Of a stretch of 64,000 nucleotides of DNA, positions 54,573 through 62,209 are shown in pieces. Numbering within the stretch: position 1 is the first letter of the stretch; every line of letters starts with the position of its first letter. The position numbers and the translations under genes were made by a program. The notes under the pieces were generated by a model. That model did not search any database. It was not told where the DNA came from and saw nothing but the letters and a program-made list of their open reading frames with translations. This DNA comes from Alphaproteobacteria bacterium (GTDB lineage: Bacteria > Pseudomonadota > Alphaproteobacteria > JAEUKQ01 > JAIBAD01), in NCBI GenBank assembly GCA_019695395.1, contig JAIBAD010000002.1:23486-87485 (forward strand), in the 5' to 3' direction.

Positions 54573-55529
54573 TTAATCCTTAAATCTAAATTGATCAAAT
54601 TTTTTCCCTAGGCGACTTTTTAATTTTTTCCCTAATTTTCTCCCCAACTCTTCTGCGTGGGTACATGATCCCAATTCTTCTTCTTTTTCAATAATACTTC
54701 CATCAGGCATAGCAATTAAAACTTTAAGGTGTAAGGTATGATCAGATATTAATTCTGCATAAGCTGCAATAGGTGTTTTGCAAGATCCATCTAGTTCGGC
54801 AAGACATGCCCGTTCAGCTGTAATTTGGTGGCGTGTTTTAAGATCATCTAAAGGAGAAAGAAGTTCTTTTAAAGCAAAATTATCCTGCCGTATTTCAATA
54901 CCAATAGCTCCTTGAGCTACAGCAGGTAGCATTTCGTCGAATGATAAAATTGTAGCTTTATCCATATTTTTGTGAAGACGGTGAAGACCAGCAACTGCTA
55001 GGACAATGGCCCCCACTTCTCCTTGAGATAGTTTTTGGAGGCGCGTTTCAATATTACCTCTTAAAGATTTAATTTGTAAATCAGGTCTTTGGGCTAAAAT
55101 TAAGGCTTGTCTGCGGAGAGAAGAAGTTCCAACAATAGTGTAGGGGGGCAAATCTTTTAAGCTTTTGCCCTGAGATGAAAACAGGACATCATGAGGATCA
55201 GCTCTTGGTAAAAAAGAAGAAAGTTCAAGTTCTAAAGGAAGTTCTGTGGGCATGTCTTTCATAGAATGAACGCCAAGATCTATAGTTTTATTAATTAATG
55301 CTTCTTCTATTTCTTTGGTAAATAATCCTTTACCTCCTAAATTGGATAAAGGTTGTAGGAAACGATCCCCTGTTGTTTTAATGGCAACAATTTGAATAGC
55401 CCCGGTTTGAGATAAAAAAGGATAGTGTTTGATTAAAGAATCTCTTACTTCAAATGCTTGGGCTAAGGCAAGAGGACTTTTTCTTGTGCCAATCTTAATA
55501 GGTAAAGGATAGGTGAATAAACTATTCAT
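54573..55529 (-). CDS. hemC: Hydroxymethylbilane synthase
   Basis: HemC polymerises four porphobilinogens to hydroxymethylbilane. The 318-residue protein has IKIGTRKSPLALAQA at the N-terminus, the LFTKEIEEAL segment, the HSMKDMPTELP active-site helix that holds a catalytic aspartate, VGTSSLRRQALI, and the dipyrromethane-binding cysteine in LDGSCKTPIAAYA (near residue 248). All hallmarks are intact. It is the first of the leftward group hemC-hemD-COG4223-hemY and is divergent from the TPR lipoprotein gene. The 140-base gap between them must hold both promoters. Confidence 0.96.
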   Translation of the reverse strand: MNSLFTYPLPIKIGTRKSPLALAQAFEVRDSLIKHYPFLSQTGAIQIVAIKTTGDRFLQPLSNLGGKGLFTKEIEEALINKTIDLGVHSMKDMPTELPLELELSSFLPRADPHDVLFSSQGKSLKDLPPYTIVGTSSLRRQALILAQRPDLQIKSLRGNIETRLQKLSQGEVGAIVLAVAGLHRLHKNMDKATILSFDEMLPAVAQGAIGIEIRQDNFALKELLSPLDDLKTRHQITAERACLAELDGSCKTPIAAYAELISDHTLHLKVLIAMPDGSIIEKEEELGSCTHAEELGRKLGKKLKSRLGKKFDQFRFKD

Positions 55530-55669
55530 ATTTTATTTATAATTTGATCTAACTAATTTTTCATATAAAGATGAAACAGAAATTTATTAAGAGTTTGTTA
55601 TTTACTAAATAAACCTAACGGTCAATAATCAAAAATCCGATAAGTATGTTTTAAAGAAAGGTTAAAATA

Positions 55670-57019
55670 ATGGATATTATAGATATCAGGACAGAATATA
55701 TGAAAAAGATGATATTTTTTACTAAAAAATCCTCGATATTTATATTTTTAACTGCCTTGTTATTAATAACATCCTGTAAAGAGGAAAAAGAAAAAAATAT
55801 GGTTTGCGACAAAATTGATCACATTTTAGAATGTGTGCTCAAAACGACCAATGCAATATCTATTGATGAAATAACGGATTATAAACTTCGAGCTGTGATT
55901 ATGGCTAACACGGCTTTGGGGCAAATGATTGCTAAAGATCCACGTGCTAATAATAATTTAATTGGAGCTTTAGATGCAGCAGAAAAAATTAGTGATATAA
56001 GACAAAAATCAACCATTTTAAGACAAATAGCCGTTTCATTAGCTACATCTCAAAGATTAGATCAAAATTATGAAACTAAAATATTTGATATTATTAAAAC
56101 AATTCAACATCCAATTGATAAAATAAGAGCTTTGATGGAAGTAGCATCTGTAAAACAATCTTTGGGACACAATGAAGAAGCGCAGAAAATTTTGTCTGTA
56201 GTTATGGAAAATTTAAAAGATATAGAAGGTCGTCCAGATGAAGCATGGTTGATTATGGAAGCTGGGACATATTGGCGTTTGTTAAATAATAAAGATATGG
56301 CAAAAAAGCTTTTTCTTCGAGCGCTCCATCTTGAACGAAACTTAACGGATCCTTTGGGACGTATTTTAATTTTAAGTGAAGCAAGCCGTCGTTTATCTTT
56401 ACTGGGTGATCAAAGCCAAGCAGAAGAATCTTTAAATAAAGCAACAGCATTATTATCTTTGATAGAGAGTGATGGGGAAAAAATTTTAGCTGAAAATACA
56501 ATTGCACTTGCTTATGCAGCTTATGGGAAAACATCAATATCCATAGATTTTTTAACAAAGGCTTTTCAAGAAATAAAAGGCATTAGTGAACCTGCGTTCA
56601 GAGCACGACTTTTTTCAAATATTGCTTTGGTTCAATGGCGTATGGGTGATGTTGTTGAAGCTACCAAAACAATGGCAGCAGTGAAAAGAGATCTTAATTT
56701 AATTAGTAATGAAAGTGATCGGGTGTGGGCGGAACAAGATATTTATGATGGATGGGCAACATCTGCCGTAGAACTTTCTATGGAAAATAGGTTTTTAGAA
56801 GCAGCAGATATGACAGATATGATTGAAGACCCAATTAAGAAAAGCTGGACCGAAAGACGTATCGCTATTTTTATGACACAAGCTGGTGATCAAAAAGGCG
56901 GTCAGCAAATTTTATTTAAATCTCTGATGTCGGCGAGCCATATTGCAAATAAATGGGATCATCAAAAAGCCTTTTCTGAAATTATTCCCACGGCTTTAGA
57001 ATTAGGTATAACGCAGTGA
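55670..57019 (+). CDS. TPR-like repeat lipoprotein, function unknown
   Basis: This 449-residue protein has a lipoprotein signal (SSIFIFLTALLLITSC, lipidated Cys at about residue 36) followed by tandem helix-turn-helix repeats with a degenerate ~35-residue period, for example IRALMEVASVKQSLGHNEEA and AENTIALAYAAYGKTSISID. Such superhelical repeats bind other proteins. Start ATG 55670 is preceded by an AAGAAAGG stretch; a second ATG ten codons in (55700) would give a more normal signal. It ends four bases into tsaD, so the two are co-expressed. I recognise no named family. It probably sits in the periplasm attached to a membrane. Confidence 0.72.
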   Translation: MDIIDIRTEYMKKMIFFTKKSSIFIFLTALLLITSCKEEKEKNMVCDKIDHILECVLKTTNAISIDEITDYKLRAVIMANTALGQMIAKDPRANNNLIGALDAAEKISDIRQKSTILRQIAVSLATSQRLDQNYETKIFDIIKTIQHPIDKIRALMEVASVKQSLGHNEEAQKILSVVMENLKDIEGRPDEAWLIMEAGTYWRLLNNKDMAKKLFLRALHLERNLTDPLGRILILSEASRRLSLLGDQSQAEESLNKATALLSLIESDGEKILAENTIALAYAAYGKTSISIDFLTKAFQEIKGISEPAFRARLFSNIALVQWRMGDVVEATKTMAAVKRDLNLISNESDRVWAEQDIYDGWATSAVELSMENRFLEAADMTDMIEDPIKKSWTERRIAIFMTQAGDQKGGQQILFKSLMSASHIANKWDHQKAFSEIIPTALELGITQ

Positions 57020-58089
57020 TTATTTTGGGATTGGAAACAAGTTGTGATGAAACAGCAGCGGCTTTAGTAAATGATCAAGGTGATATTTTAGCCCATCAAG
57101 TTTTATCCCAATTTGCATTTCATCAACCTTTTGGCGGGGTTGTCCCCGAAATTGCAGCACGCAGCCATATTGATCATTTAGACCAAATTATTAAGAATAT
57201 TTTAAAAGAAAGTAATATTAAACCTGCTCAAATTGATGCAGTTGCTGCAACTGCAGGCCCGGGATTAATTGGGGGATTGTTAGTGGGATTGACAATGGCA
57301 AAATCTTTAGCTCTAGTTTGGGATAAACCTTTGATCGCAGTTAATCACTTAGAAGCTCATGCATTAACAGCAAGATTAACGCATAAAATTTCATTTCCTT
57401 ATCTACTTCTTTTAATATCAGGCGGACATTGCCAATTGTTATTTGTCAAAGGTATAGGAAATTATTGGTGCTTGGGAACAACGCTTGATGATGCTTTGGG
57501 GGAAGCTTTTGATAAAGTTGCTAAACTTTTAAATCTCGATTATCCAGGTGGTCCGGCCCTTGAAAAGGCAGCGCGGAAGGCTAGAATACGTCAATCTTTC
57601 AATAAGTTTGATCTTCCCCAGCCTATGGTTGGAAAAGATAATTGCAACTTTTCATTTTCGGGTCTTAAAACAGCTGTCCGTCATTTAATTACATCTTTAA
57701 TTGAAACCCAAGGTTTACTATCATCAGAAGATCAAGAAAATATCGCGGCCTCCTTTGAAGAGGCAGCTTTTAATTCAATTATTGATCGGTTAAAAAAAGC
57801 AAAAGCCTATTTAGATAAAAAAGAAATTTCATTTTCCACCTTAGTTGCAGCGGGCGGTGTTGCAGCTAATCAAACATTAGGTCAACGTTTAAATGATTTA
57901 GGTCAAGAATTTGGATGTTCAGTTATTATTCCCCCTCCATCTTTATGTACAGACAATGCGGCGATGGTTGCTTGGGCAGGGGTTGAAAGATTTAAAATGG
58001 GATTAAGCGATTCTTTGGATTTTGCTGCGCGTCCTCGTTGGCCACTGGATCCTAATTATTTAGGATCCAGAACAAAAAACTCATCCTAA
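57016..58089 (+). CDS. tsaD: tRNA threonylcarbamoyladenosine synthase catalytic subunit TsaD
   Basis: TsaD transfers the threonylcarbamoyl group to A37 of ANN-decoding tRNAs with TsaB and TsaE. The 357-residue protein shows ILGLETSCDETAAALV (residues 3-18), metal ligands in NHLEAHALTA (H-x3-H), the LLISGGHCQLL loop, and the C-terminal CTDNAAMVAWAG. It begins with GTG 57016, overlapping the stop of the lipoprotein gene by four bases. Its last twelve residues (from NYLGSRTK) come from the first unit of a 34-base tandem repeat that continues past the stop, so the C-terminus has probably been altered by repeat expansion. The rest is normal. Confidence 0.97.
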   Translation: MIILGLETSCDETAAALVNDQGDILAHQVLSQFAFHQPFGGVVPEIAARSHIDHLDQIIKNILKESNIKPAQIDAVAATAGPGLIGGLLVGLTMAKSLALVWDKPLIAVNHLEAHALTARLTHKISFPYLLLLISGGHCQLLFVKGIGNYWCLGTTLDDALGEAFDKVAKLLNLDYPGGPALEKAARKARIRQSFNKFDLPQPMVGKDNCNFSFSGLKTAVRHLITSLIETQGLLSSEDQENIAASFEEAAFNSIIDRLKKAKAYLDKKEISFSTLVAAGGVAANQTLGQRLNDLGQEFGCSVIIPPPSLCTDNAAMVAWAGVERFKMGLSDSLDFAARPRWPLDPNYLGSRTKNSS

Positions 58090-58163
58090 TTATTTAGGAT
58101 CCAGAACAAAAAACTCATCCTAATTATTTAGGATCCAGAACAAAAAACTCATCCTAATTATTA
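58049..58163. repeat. 34-base tandem repeat at the 3' end of tsaD
   Basis: Three identical 34-base units begin at 58049, 58083 and 58117, followed by a partial fourth of about 13 bases from 58151. Each unit contains the inverted repeat TCCTAA-TTAT-TTAGGA, which in the first unit extends to GGATCC on both sides. The first copy encodes the end of TsaD and includes its stop in the second copy. The rest is untranslated. Transcribed, each copy could form a small hairpin. Confidence 0.92.
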
Positions 58164-58293
58164 AAAATTTAAATAAATACTATTTTATTTTTTAATTTAT
58201 TTTAAGTTATAATTTTAAAATTCTAATAATTTTATATCTTTAAATATTCTTCCAATAGATTATGCATAATAAATTTTATAAAAGGATTATATT

Positions 58294-58546
58294 ATGCAAA
58301 AGATTAAAGTAATTTTTTTAATTATATTACTTGTTCTAAGTACAAGTTCATTTTCAGCCTTTACTTCTTGTCCAAAGGGGTATGTAGAAATGGCTCCCAA
58401 TAATTGTGTTGCCAATACATTTAGATTACGTTTGGAAAAAGCTCGATTCCAAATCAGATGGCAAAGAACGTTCGGCTTCGGAATCAAGGTCATCCCCAGA
58501 AATTGAGAAAGAAACTCAAAAAGTAGAAAAAGCTCCTAAAAATTAA
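58294..58546 (+). pseudogene. Small secreted Cys protein, frameshifted paralogue
   Basis: The ATG at 58294 opens a signal peptide (VIFLIILLVLSTSSFSA) and a motif CPKGYVEMAPNNCVAN shared with the intact paralogue at 58745. After Leu-Glu-Lys the frame is broken at a run of five A (58436-58440). Removing one A restores a frame that reads LDSKSDGKERSASESRSS and ends at TAA 58544-58546, matching the paralogue's SKDNGKDRSS and TASESN stretches. As written, the protein instead ends at 58506 after an unrelated tail. It is either a pseudogene, a phase-variable gene or a sequencing slip. The restored length is about 83 residues against 89. Confidence 0.7.
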
Positions 58547-58559
58547 GAATTAAATATTA

Positions 58560-58602
58560 TAAACTGTAAGATTCTTTAATTAAAAATCTTACGGTTTATA
58601 AA
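58560..58602 (+). terminator. Intrinsic terminator-like hairpin
   Basis: An imperfect inverted repeat, AAACTGTAAGATT with AATCTTACGGTTT (one G-U pair), lies around 58562-58600, a few bases after the restored stop of the frameshifted gene. It is followed by AT-rich sequence but only a short T run, so terminator strength is modest. Confidence 0.55.
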
Positions 58603-58744
58603 TAAAGTAAATATTTTAATTATTTTTTAACTTATTCTAGGTAATCTTAATATGATTTAGATTCATTTTATGTTGAATATTTCTTATATTGTACGTATAA
58701 TGAATAAATGAATAATGGAATAAATAATTTTAAAGGGTACAAAT

Positions 58745-59014
58745 ATGCAAATAATTAAAATAATCTGTGCGGGATTATTGTTAATGGGTGTAAATTTACC
58801 CTATGCTTATGCTTATTGTATAAATGGCTATACAGAAGTTAGCACAAATATTTGTGTTGAAAACTCAATTAAAGCCCGCCTAGACGAATTTCAAAATAGT
58901 AAAGATAATGGAAAAGACAGATCCTCTTATGATAGAGAGAGAACAGCTTCTGAATCAAACCGTTCTGTAGATGTTCAAAAAGAAAAGCCAGAAATCGCCA
59001 GAACTCTAAGATAA
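58745..59014 (+). CDS. Small secreted Cys protein, intact paralogue
   Basis: This 89-residue protein has a signal peptide (residues about 1-23, ending PYAYAY) and the motif CINGYTEVSTNICVEN, followed by a charged, Ser/Arg-rich tail (DNGKDRSSYDRERTASES). The upstream paralogue shares the pattern C-x2-GYxEx5-x-CVxN. Two cysteines about 12 residues apart could form a disulfide in the periplasm or outside. I know no family with this pattern. A good terminator follows. Small exported proteins in pairs, evolving fast, are typical of host-interacting regions. Confidence 0.65.
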   Translation: MQIIKIICAGLLLMGVNLPYAYAYCINGYTEVSTNICVENSIKARLDEFQNSKDNGKDRSSYDRERTASESNRSVDVQKEKPEIARTLR

Positions 59015-59030
59015 TTTAACTAATCTTTTA

Positions 59031-59076
59031 TATAAAAAAGCCTTTTAATCCTAGGATTAAAAGGCTTTTTTATATA
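59031..59076. terminator. Strong bidirectional intrinsic terminator
   Basis: A near-perfect palindrome centred on CCTAGG (59050-59055) gives a long stem, AAAAGCCTTTTAATCC with GGATTAAAAGGCTTTT, flanked by A and T tracts. It ends transcription of the small secreted gene and separates it from the MarR-controlled operon. Confidence 0.92.
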
Positions 59077-59101
59077 ATTATATTTAGAAAAATTATGGTA
59101 T

Positions 59102-59145
59102 TGACAATTTAATTGTCATTAATTAATATGACAAATATATTGTCA
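59102..59145 (+). promoter_or_regulatory. Promoter overlapped by two TGACA-type operators
   Basis: Two inverted repeats lie here: TGACAAT-TTA-ATTGTCA (59102-59118) and TGACAA-ATATA-TTGTCA (59129-59145), centred 27 bases apart. A promoter-like TTGTCA (59113-59118), 17 bases, TATATT (59136-59141) overlaps both, so a dimeric regulator bound there would block RNA polymerase. The last gene of the likely operon is a MarR-family regulator, which fits autoregulation. Binding is inferred. Confidence 0.65.
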
Positions 59146-59160
59146 AATATAGGAGATTTT

Positions 59161-59982
59161 ATGGTTAATATATCTACTTTTTTAACTATTTATGGTGAAG
59201 TGCTTCAATATGGTATGTTTTTTGGATTATTAATTATATTTGGTTTAGGCGAAATATTTAGCTACAAACCCAACTGGCAAAAAAATAAAACAAGGTGGTT
59301 CAATAACATATTTTTAACATGTCTTAATATTTTTACTTTAGGGTTTTTACCTATCACCGCTTTAGGTACAGCAATTTGGGCTCAGAATCATAATATTGGA
59401 TTTTTAAATAACTTAAATTTTTCTCTAAATATAGAATTACCAATTTTATGCCAAATATTGATCGGATTCTTAATCCGGACTTTAATTGGTTATTATATTC
59501 ACTATGCAATGCACAAAGTTTCTTTTTTATGGAAAATTCACCGCCTTCACCATACAGATACAGATATGGATGTTAGCACAACAGTGCGGTTCCATCCACT
59601 GGAATGGTTTGTTTCTTTGCCTTTTGTGGTTTTTGGAATTATTCTTACAGGTATATCTCCCTTATCTATAATTCTGTATGAAATTTTTGATGCGGCATGG
59701 AATGTTATAACACATACACGATTAAGATTTCCAGAAAAAATAGATAAAATCTTAAGAATTATTTTTGTGACACCTTCAATGCATGCCTGGCATCATTCAG
59801 ATCAACAAATCCAAACTGATAGTAATTATGGGTCAATATTTTCTTTATGGGATCATATTTTTGGAACTTATTATGAAAACCCAAAAAAACAAGATGGACC
59901 TAATCATTATGGATTAGAGAATTATAAAACTTTACCTGTCCATTCTTTAAGTTTTTCTTTAAAATTACCTTTAAGAAATTAA
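59161..59982 (+). CDS. Sterol desaturase / fatty acid hydroxylase family protein
   Basis: This is a membrane-bound di-iron enzyme (273 residues from ATG 59161). It shows the three histidine clusters expected of the family: HYAMHK (H-x3-H), IHRLHHTD (H-x2-HH) and MHAWHHSD, among several membrane helices. It should hydroxylate or desaturate a lipid. A TTG start at 59113 is open in frame, but it lies inside the first operator, and ATG 59161 has a good AGGAG five bases upstream, so I prefer the latter. The MarR-family gene follows 20 bases after. Substrate is unknown; no other lipid genes are nearby. Confidence 0.87.
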   Translation: MVNISTFLTIYGEVLQYGMFFGLLIIFGLGEIFSYKPNWQKNKTRWFNNIFLTCLNIFTLGFLPITALGTAIWAQNHNIGFLNNLNFSLNIELPILCQILIGFLIRTLIGYYIHYAMHKVSFLWKIHRLHHTDTDMDVSTTVRFHPLEWFVSLPFVVFGIILTGISPLSIILYEIFDAAWNVITHTRLRFPEKIDKILRIIFVTPSMHAWHHSDQQIQTDSNYGSIFSLWDHIFGTYYENPKKQDGPNHYGLENYKTLPVHSLSFSLKLPLRN

Positions 59983-60002
59983 TTATATAATTAGGAGTTT
60001 AT

Positions 60003-60473
60003 GTGGGATCATTTGAAAAAAATTTAATTGATGTTATCCGCAACATACGGATTTGTTTTCACCGATTAAAAGCCGTTGCGGATGAGCTTCATCAATCAAC
60101 GGATATAACGACGGCGATGCGGGGGGTATTGGAAAGTTTATTTGATTACGGAATGCAAACAGTTCCCCATATTGCTGGGTCAAAAGGTGTTTCACGCCAG
60201 CATATACAAACTTTGGTAGATCAACTTCAAGATAAAGGATATGTATCTTTACAATCTAACCCCCAACATCAACGTTCATCTCTAGTTACCTTGACAGATA
60301 GGGGACGTGATTTATTCAAAGAAATGCGAATGAAAGAATCACAAGTTTTAATGACATTGGCCCAAGAACTTTCACCTATGGATGTCAATGTTACATTAAA
60401 GACATTAAAACTATTGGATAGTTTTTTACAAAATCAATTACCTGAAGGACAAGAAAATGACGATACTATGTAA
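60003..60473 (+). CDS. MarR-family transcriptional regulator
   Basis: This 156-residue protein has a MarR-type winged helix. The recognition region is HIAGSKGVSRQHIQTLVDQLQ, the wing follows as GYVSLQSNPQHQRSSLVTLTDRG, and helices on both sides form the dimer interface. It begins with GTG 60003 after AGGAG (59992-59996); the nearby ATG at 60001 is in another frame and stops quickly. It lies just downstream of the desaturase and probably represses the operon through the TGACA palindromes at 59102-59145. Ligand unknown. The following small frame overlaps its 3' end. Confidence 0.9.
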   Translation: MGSFEKNLIDVIRNIRICFHRLKAVADELHQSTDITTAMRGVLESLFDYGMQTVPHIAGSKGVSRQHIQTLVDQLQDKGYVSLQSNPQHQRSSLVTLTDRGRDLFKEMRMKESQVLMTLAQELSPMDVNVTLKTLKLLDSFLQNQLPEGQENDDTM

Positions 60474-60621
60474 TTATCAACATAAATCACAACGTATAAG
60501 AAGGGTAGTTCACATATTTTTATGATGGTATTGTTTTCTGTTGGTATTATGTGGTCGTATAGCTTTTGATCTGTTCTATGTATCAATTATTCAATATAAA
60601 CATGCTTATCTTTTGGGATAG
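60457..60621 (+). pseudogene. Small membrane ORF, copy 1, disrupted
   Basis: A frame starting with ATG 60457, overlapping the MarR gene, reads QHKSQRIRRVVHIFL and stops at TGA 60523-60525. A reading frame shifted by -1 at TTTTTA (60517-60522) continues as MMVLFSVGIMWSY before another stop at TGA 60567, and the original frame resumes as FDLFYVSIIQYKH. The parts match copy 2 at 61936-62162. I infer a decayed or frameshift-dependent gene for a small membrane protein, though the same -1 step occurs in both copies. Confidence 0.5.
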
Positions 60622-60727
60622 AGACATTGCTGCTTTTTCTTTATCATAAAATTCGTTTTTTATTTTTAAAGAAGAGGTTATAAAATAATATAATTTACAC
60701 ATTATTTTTTAATCTCTACCACAAAAA

Positions 60728-60764
60728 GCTCCCCAAGATCTAAGTTAATTTAGACCTTGGGGAT
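60728..60764. terminator. Intrinsic terminator between convergent genes
   Basis: CCCCAAG and CTTGGGG (with TCTAA and TTTAGA extending the stem) form a hairpin at about 60734-60763, with A-rich sequence on the left that gives a T tract on the minus strand. It ends the leftward secreted-protein gene and may also serve rightward transcripts. Confidence 0.75.
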
Positions 60765-60783
60765 TGGTTATTGGTTTTAGAAA

Positions 60784-61698
60784 TTAGTAATTTAAATCTA
60801 GATTAATATCTGTTTCTTTAACAGTTGGCCGTTCACGTACAGCATTATCAGCTGCATTAGAATATAATCCTCGTGCTGTTGTTCCAACTGATGAAGCTTG
60901 ATTAAATGGACTAGGTGGGACAACACGAACAGTAGATCCGTCACGCATAGCATTATTAGCTGCATTAGAATATAATCCTCGTGCTGTTGTTCCAACTGAT
61001 GAAGTTAGATTAAATAGGCTAGGTGGGGCAACACGAACAGTGGATCCACCAGTACTCCCCATATATTTAGGTGCAATTGTATGAGTTATTTTATTGAAAA
61101 GGGCCTGAACAATATATTTACCCTGAGCAGTTGGAAGCCCCTTAAATTCAAAGGTTATATTACCTTTAGGATCTTTAATAATATATCCACCTAAGTCTTT
61201 ATATAAAATAAAAACAGTTCCATCAAGGTATGTTTCAATACGATCGCCATTTTGATAATACGCAATAGATTTAGTAGGTTTCCCTAAAGTACCAGTTTGT
61301 CCATTGGTGCTTGTTGATTGAGGTTTGGGGTTACCTTGACCGCCAGCTCTTAATAAATCACCATTTACTACATCACTAAGTGTTTTATTAAGAAGTGTTC
61401 CAGCTGGAAGTGTACCTCCAATTGTATATAGTCGACGTGGAGGACTTAAGAGCGGTTTAGTAGGATCATCAAAAAGGAATCTTTTAATATCAAGAGTGTA
61501 GGTTTGTAATTTTAGTTTGCTACCATCTCCGAAAGTTCTTTCTTCAATATTAAAACCATCTTTTTCACTTGTGGAAGAATTATAGATTATTCTCTCCATA
61601 GAAGGAGCAGCCCATCCACTATTAATGAATATAATGGAAATTATAAAATAGCATAACAATTTAATAGAAATAGAAGTGTAATAAGATATATTTTTCAT
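60784..61698 (-). CDS. Secreted repeat protein, unknown family
   Basis: This 304-residue protein has a signal peptide (KLLCYFIISIIFINSGWAA, cleaved near residue 31), then a domain with SEKDGFNIEERTFGDGS, a proline-rich stretch, and a core NGDRIETYLDGTVFILYKDL and GGYIIKDPKGNITFEFKG. The C-terminus carries two 36-residue repeats (VRVAPPSLFNLTSSVGTTAR type). A decayed paralogue follows at 62210-63134, so the family is duplicated here. I recognise no known domain. It is probably periplasmic or exported. RBS AAGGAG lies upstream of the ATG. Confidence 0.65.
   Translation of the reverse strand: MKNISYYTSISIKLLCYFIISIIFINSGWAAPSMERIIYNSSTSEKDGFNIEERTFGDGSKLKLQTYTLDIKRFLFDDPTKPLLSPPRRLYTIGGTLPAGTLLNKTLSDVVNGDLLRAGGQGNPKPQSTSTNGQTGTLGKPTKSIAYYQNGDRIETYLDGTVFILYKDLGGYIIKDPKGNITFEFKGLPTAQGKYIVQALFNKITHTIAPKYMGSTGGSTVRVAPPSLFNLTSSVGTTARGLYSNAANNAMRDGSTVRVVPPSPFNQASSVGTTARGLYSNAADNAVRERPTVKETDINLDLNY
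60843..61058 (-). repeat. Two 108-base direct repeats in the secreted-protein gene
   Basis: Two copies of a 108-base unit (starting at 60843 and 60951), about 90 percent identical by eye, encode two 36-residue C-terminal repeats of the secreted protein. The period is a multiple of three, so copy number can change without breaking the frame. Confidence 0.85.
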
Positions 61699-61935
61699 TA
61701 AAATCTCCTTAAATAAAATAATTTAAAATAAGAAATTTTATAAATGACAAAAGTTAATAGATGATTAATTTTTGAAACTATTTTATATAAAATATATAAA
61801 TCTAAATTTTTATTAAATTTGAAAAATTATTTTTCAATAAAATTTTTTTCAATTAAATTTATTTATATATGATTAATTAAATATGATAATAAAACTATAC
61901 AAACTTAAATTTTAAAATGAAAAAAGTCTTTCGCC

Positions 61936-62162
61936 ATGGGCGATATAGGACAAGTCTCTTCTGAACATAAGATACGACGTACAATTAAATGGATCATGTC
62001 GTTTTTATCGCAGCATTATTATTATCTATTTGTATGATGTGGATATGGAATAGCATGGTCGTTGATTTATTTCGTATACCAATTATTCAATACAAACATA
62101 TGGTATCTTTTGGAGTTTTTTTTACCCTTGTATTTTCTATTGTTTTAAGAAGAAAAGTGTAA
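61936..62162 (+). CDS. Small membrane protein, copy 2, possible -1 frameshift
   Basis: From ATG 61989 a 57-codon frame reads a two-helix membrane protein (FIAALLLSICMMWIW and SFGVFFTLVFSIVL) with NSMVVDLFRIPIIQYKH between them. A second frame from ATG 61936 (MGDIGQVSSEHKIRRTIKW) runs to TTTTTA at 62002-62007, where a -1 step would join the two into about 75 residues. The same step, at the same place, is seen in copy 1 at 60517-60522. Either only the short form is made or the longer one uses frameshifting. I know no family; the sequence is otherwise uninterrupted. Confidence 0.45.
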
Positions 62163-62165
62163 TTA

Positions 62166-62197
62166 AAAAAGTCAGGGTTTTATGACCCTGACTTTTT
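62166..62197. terminator. Bidirectional intrinsic terminator
   Basis: AAAAAGTCAGGG (about 62166-62177) pairs with CCCTGACTTTTT (62186-62197) around an eight-base loop. A and T tracts on both sides let it stop both the rightward small membrane ORF and the leftward decayed secreted gene. Confidence 0.9.
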
Positions 62198-62209
62198 AAC
62201 TGTACGAAT

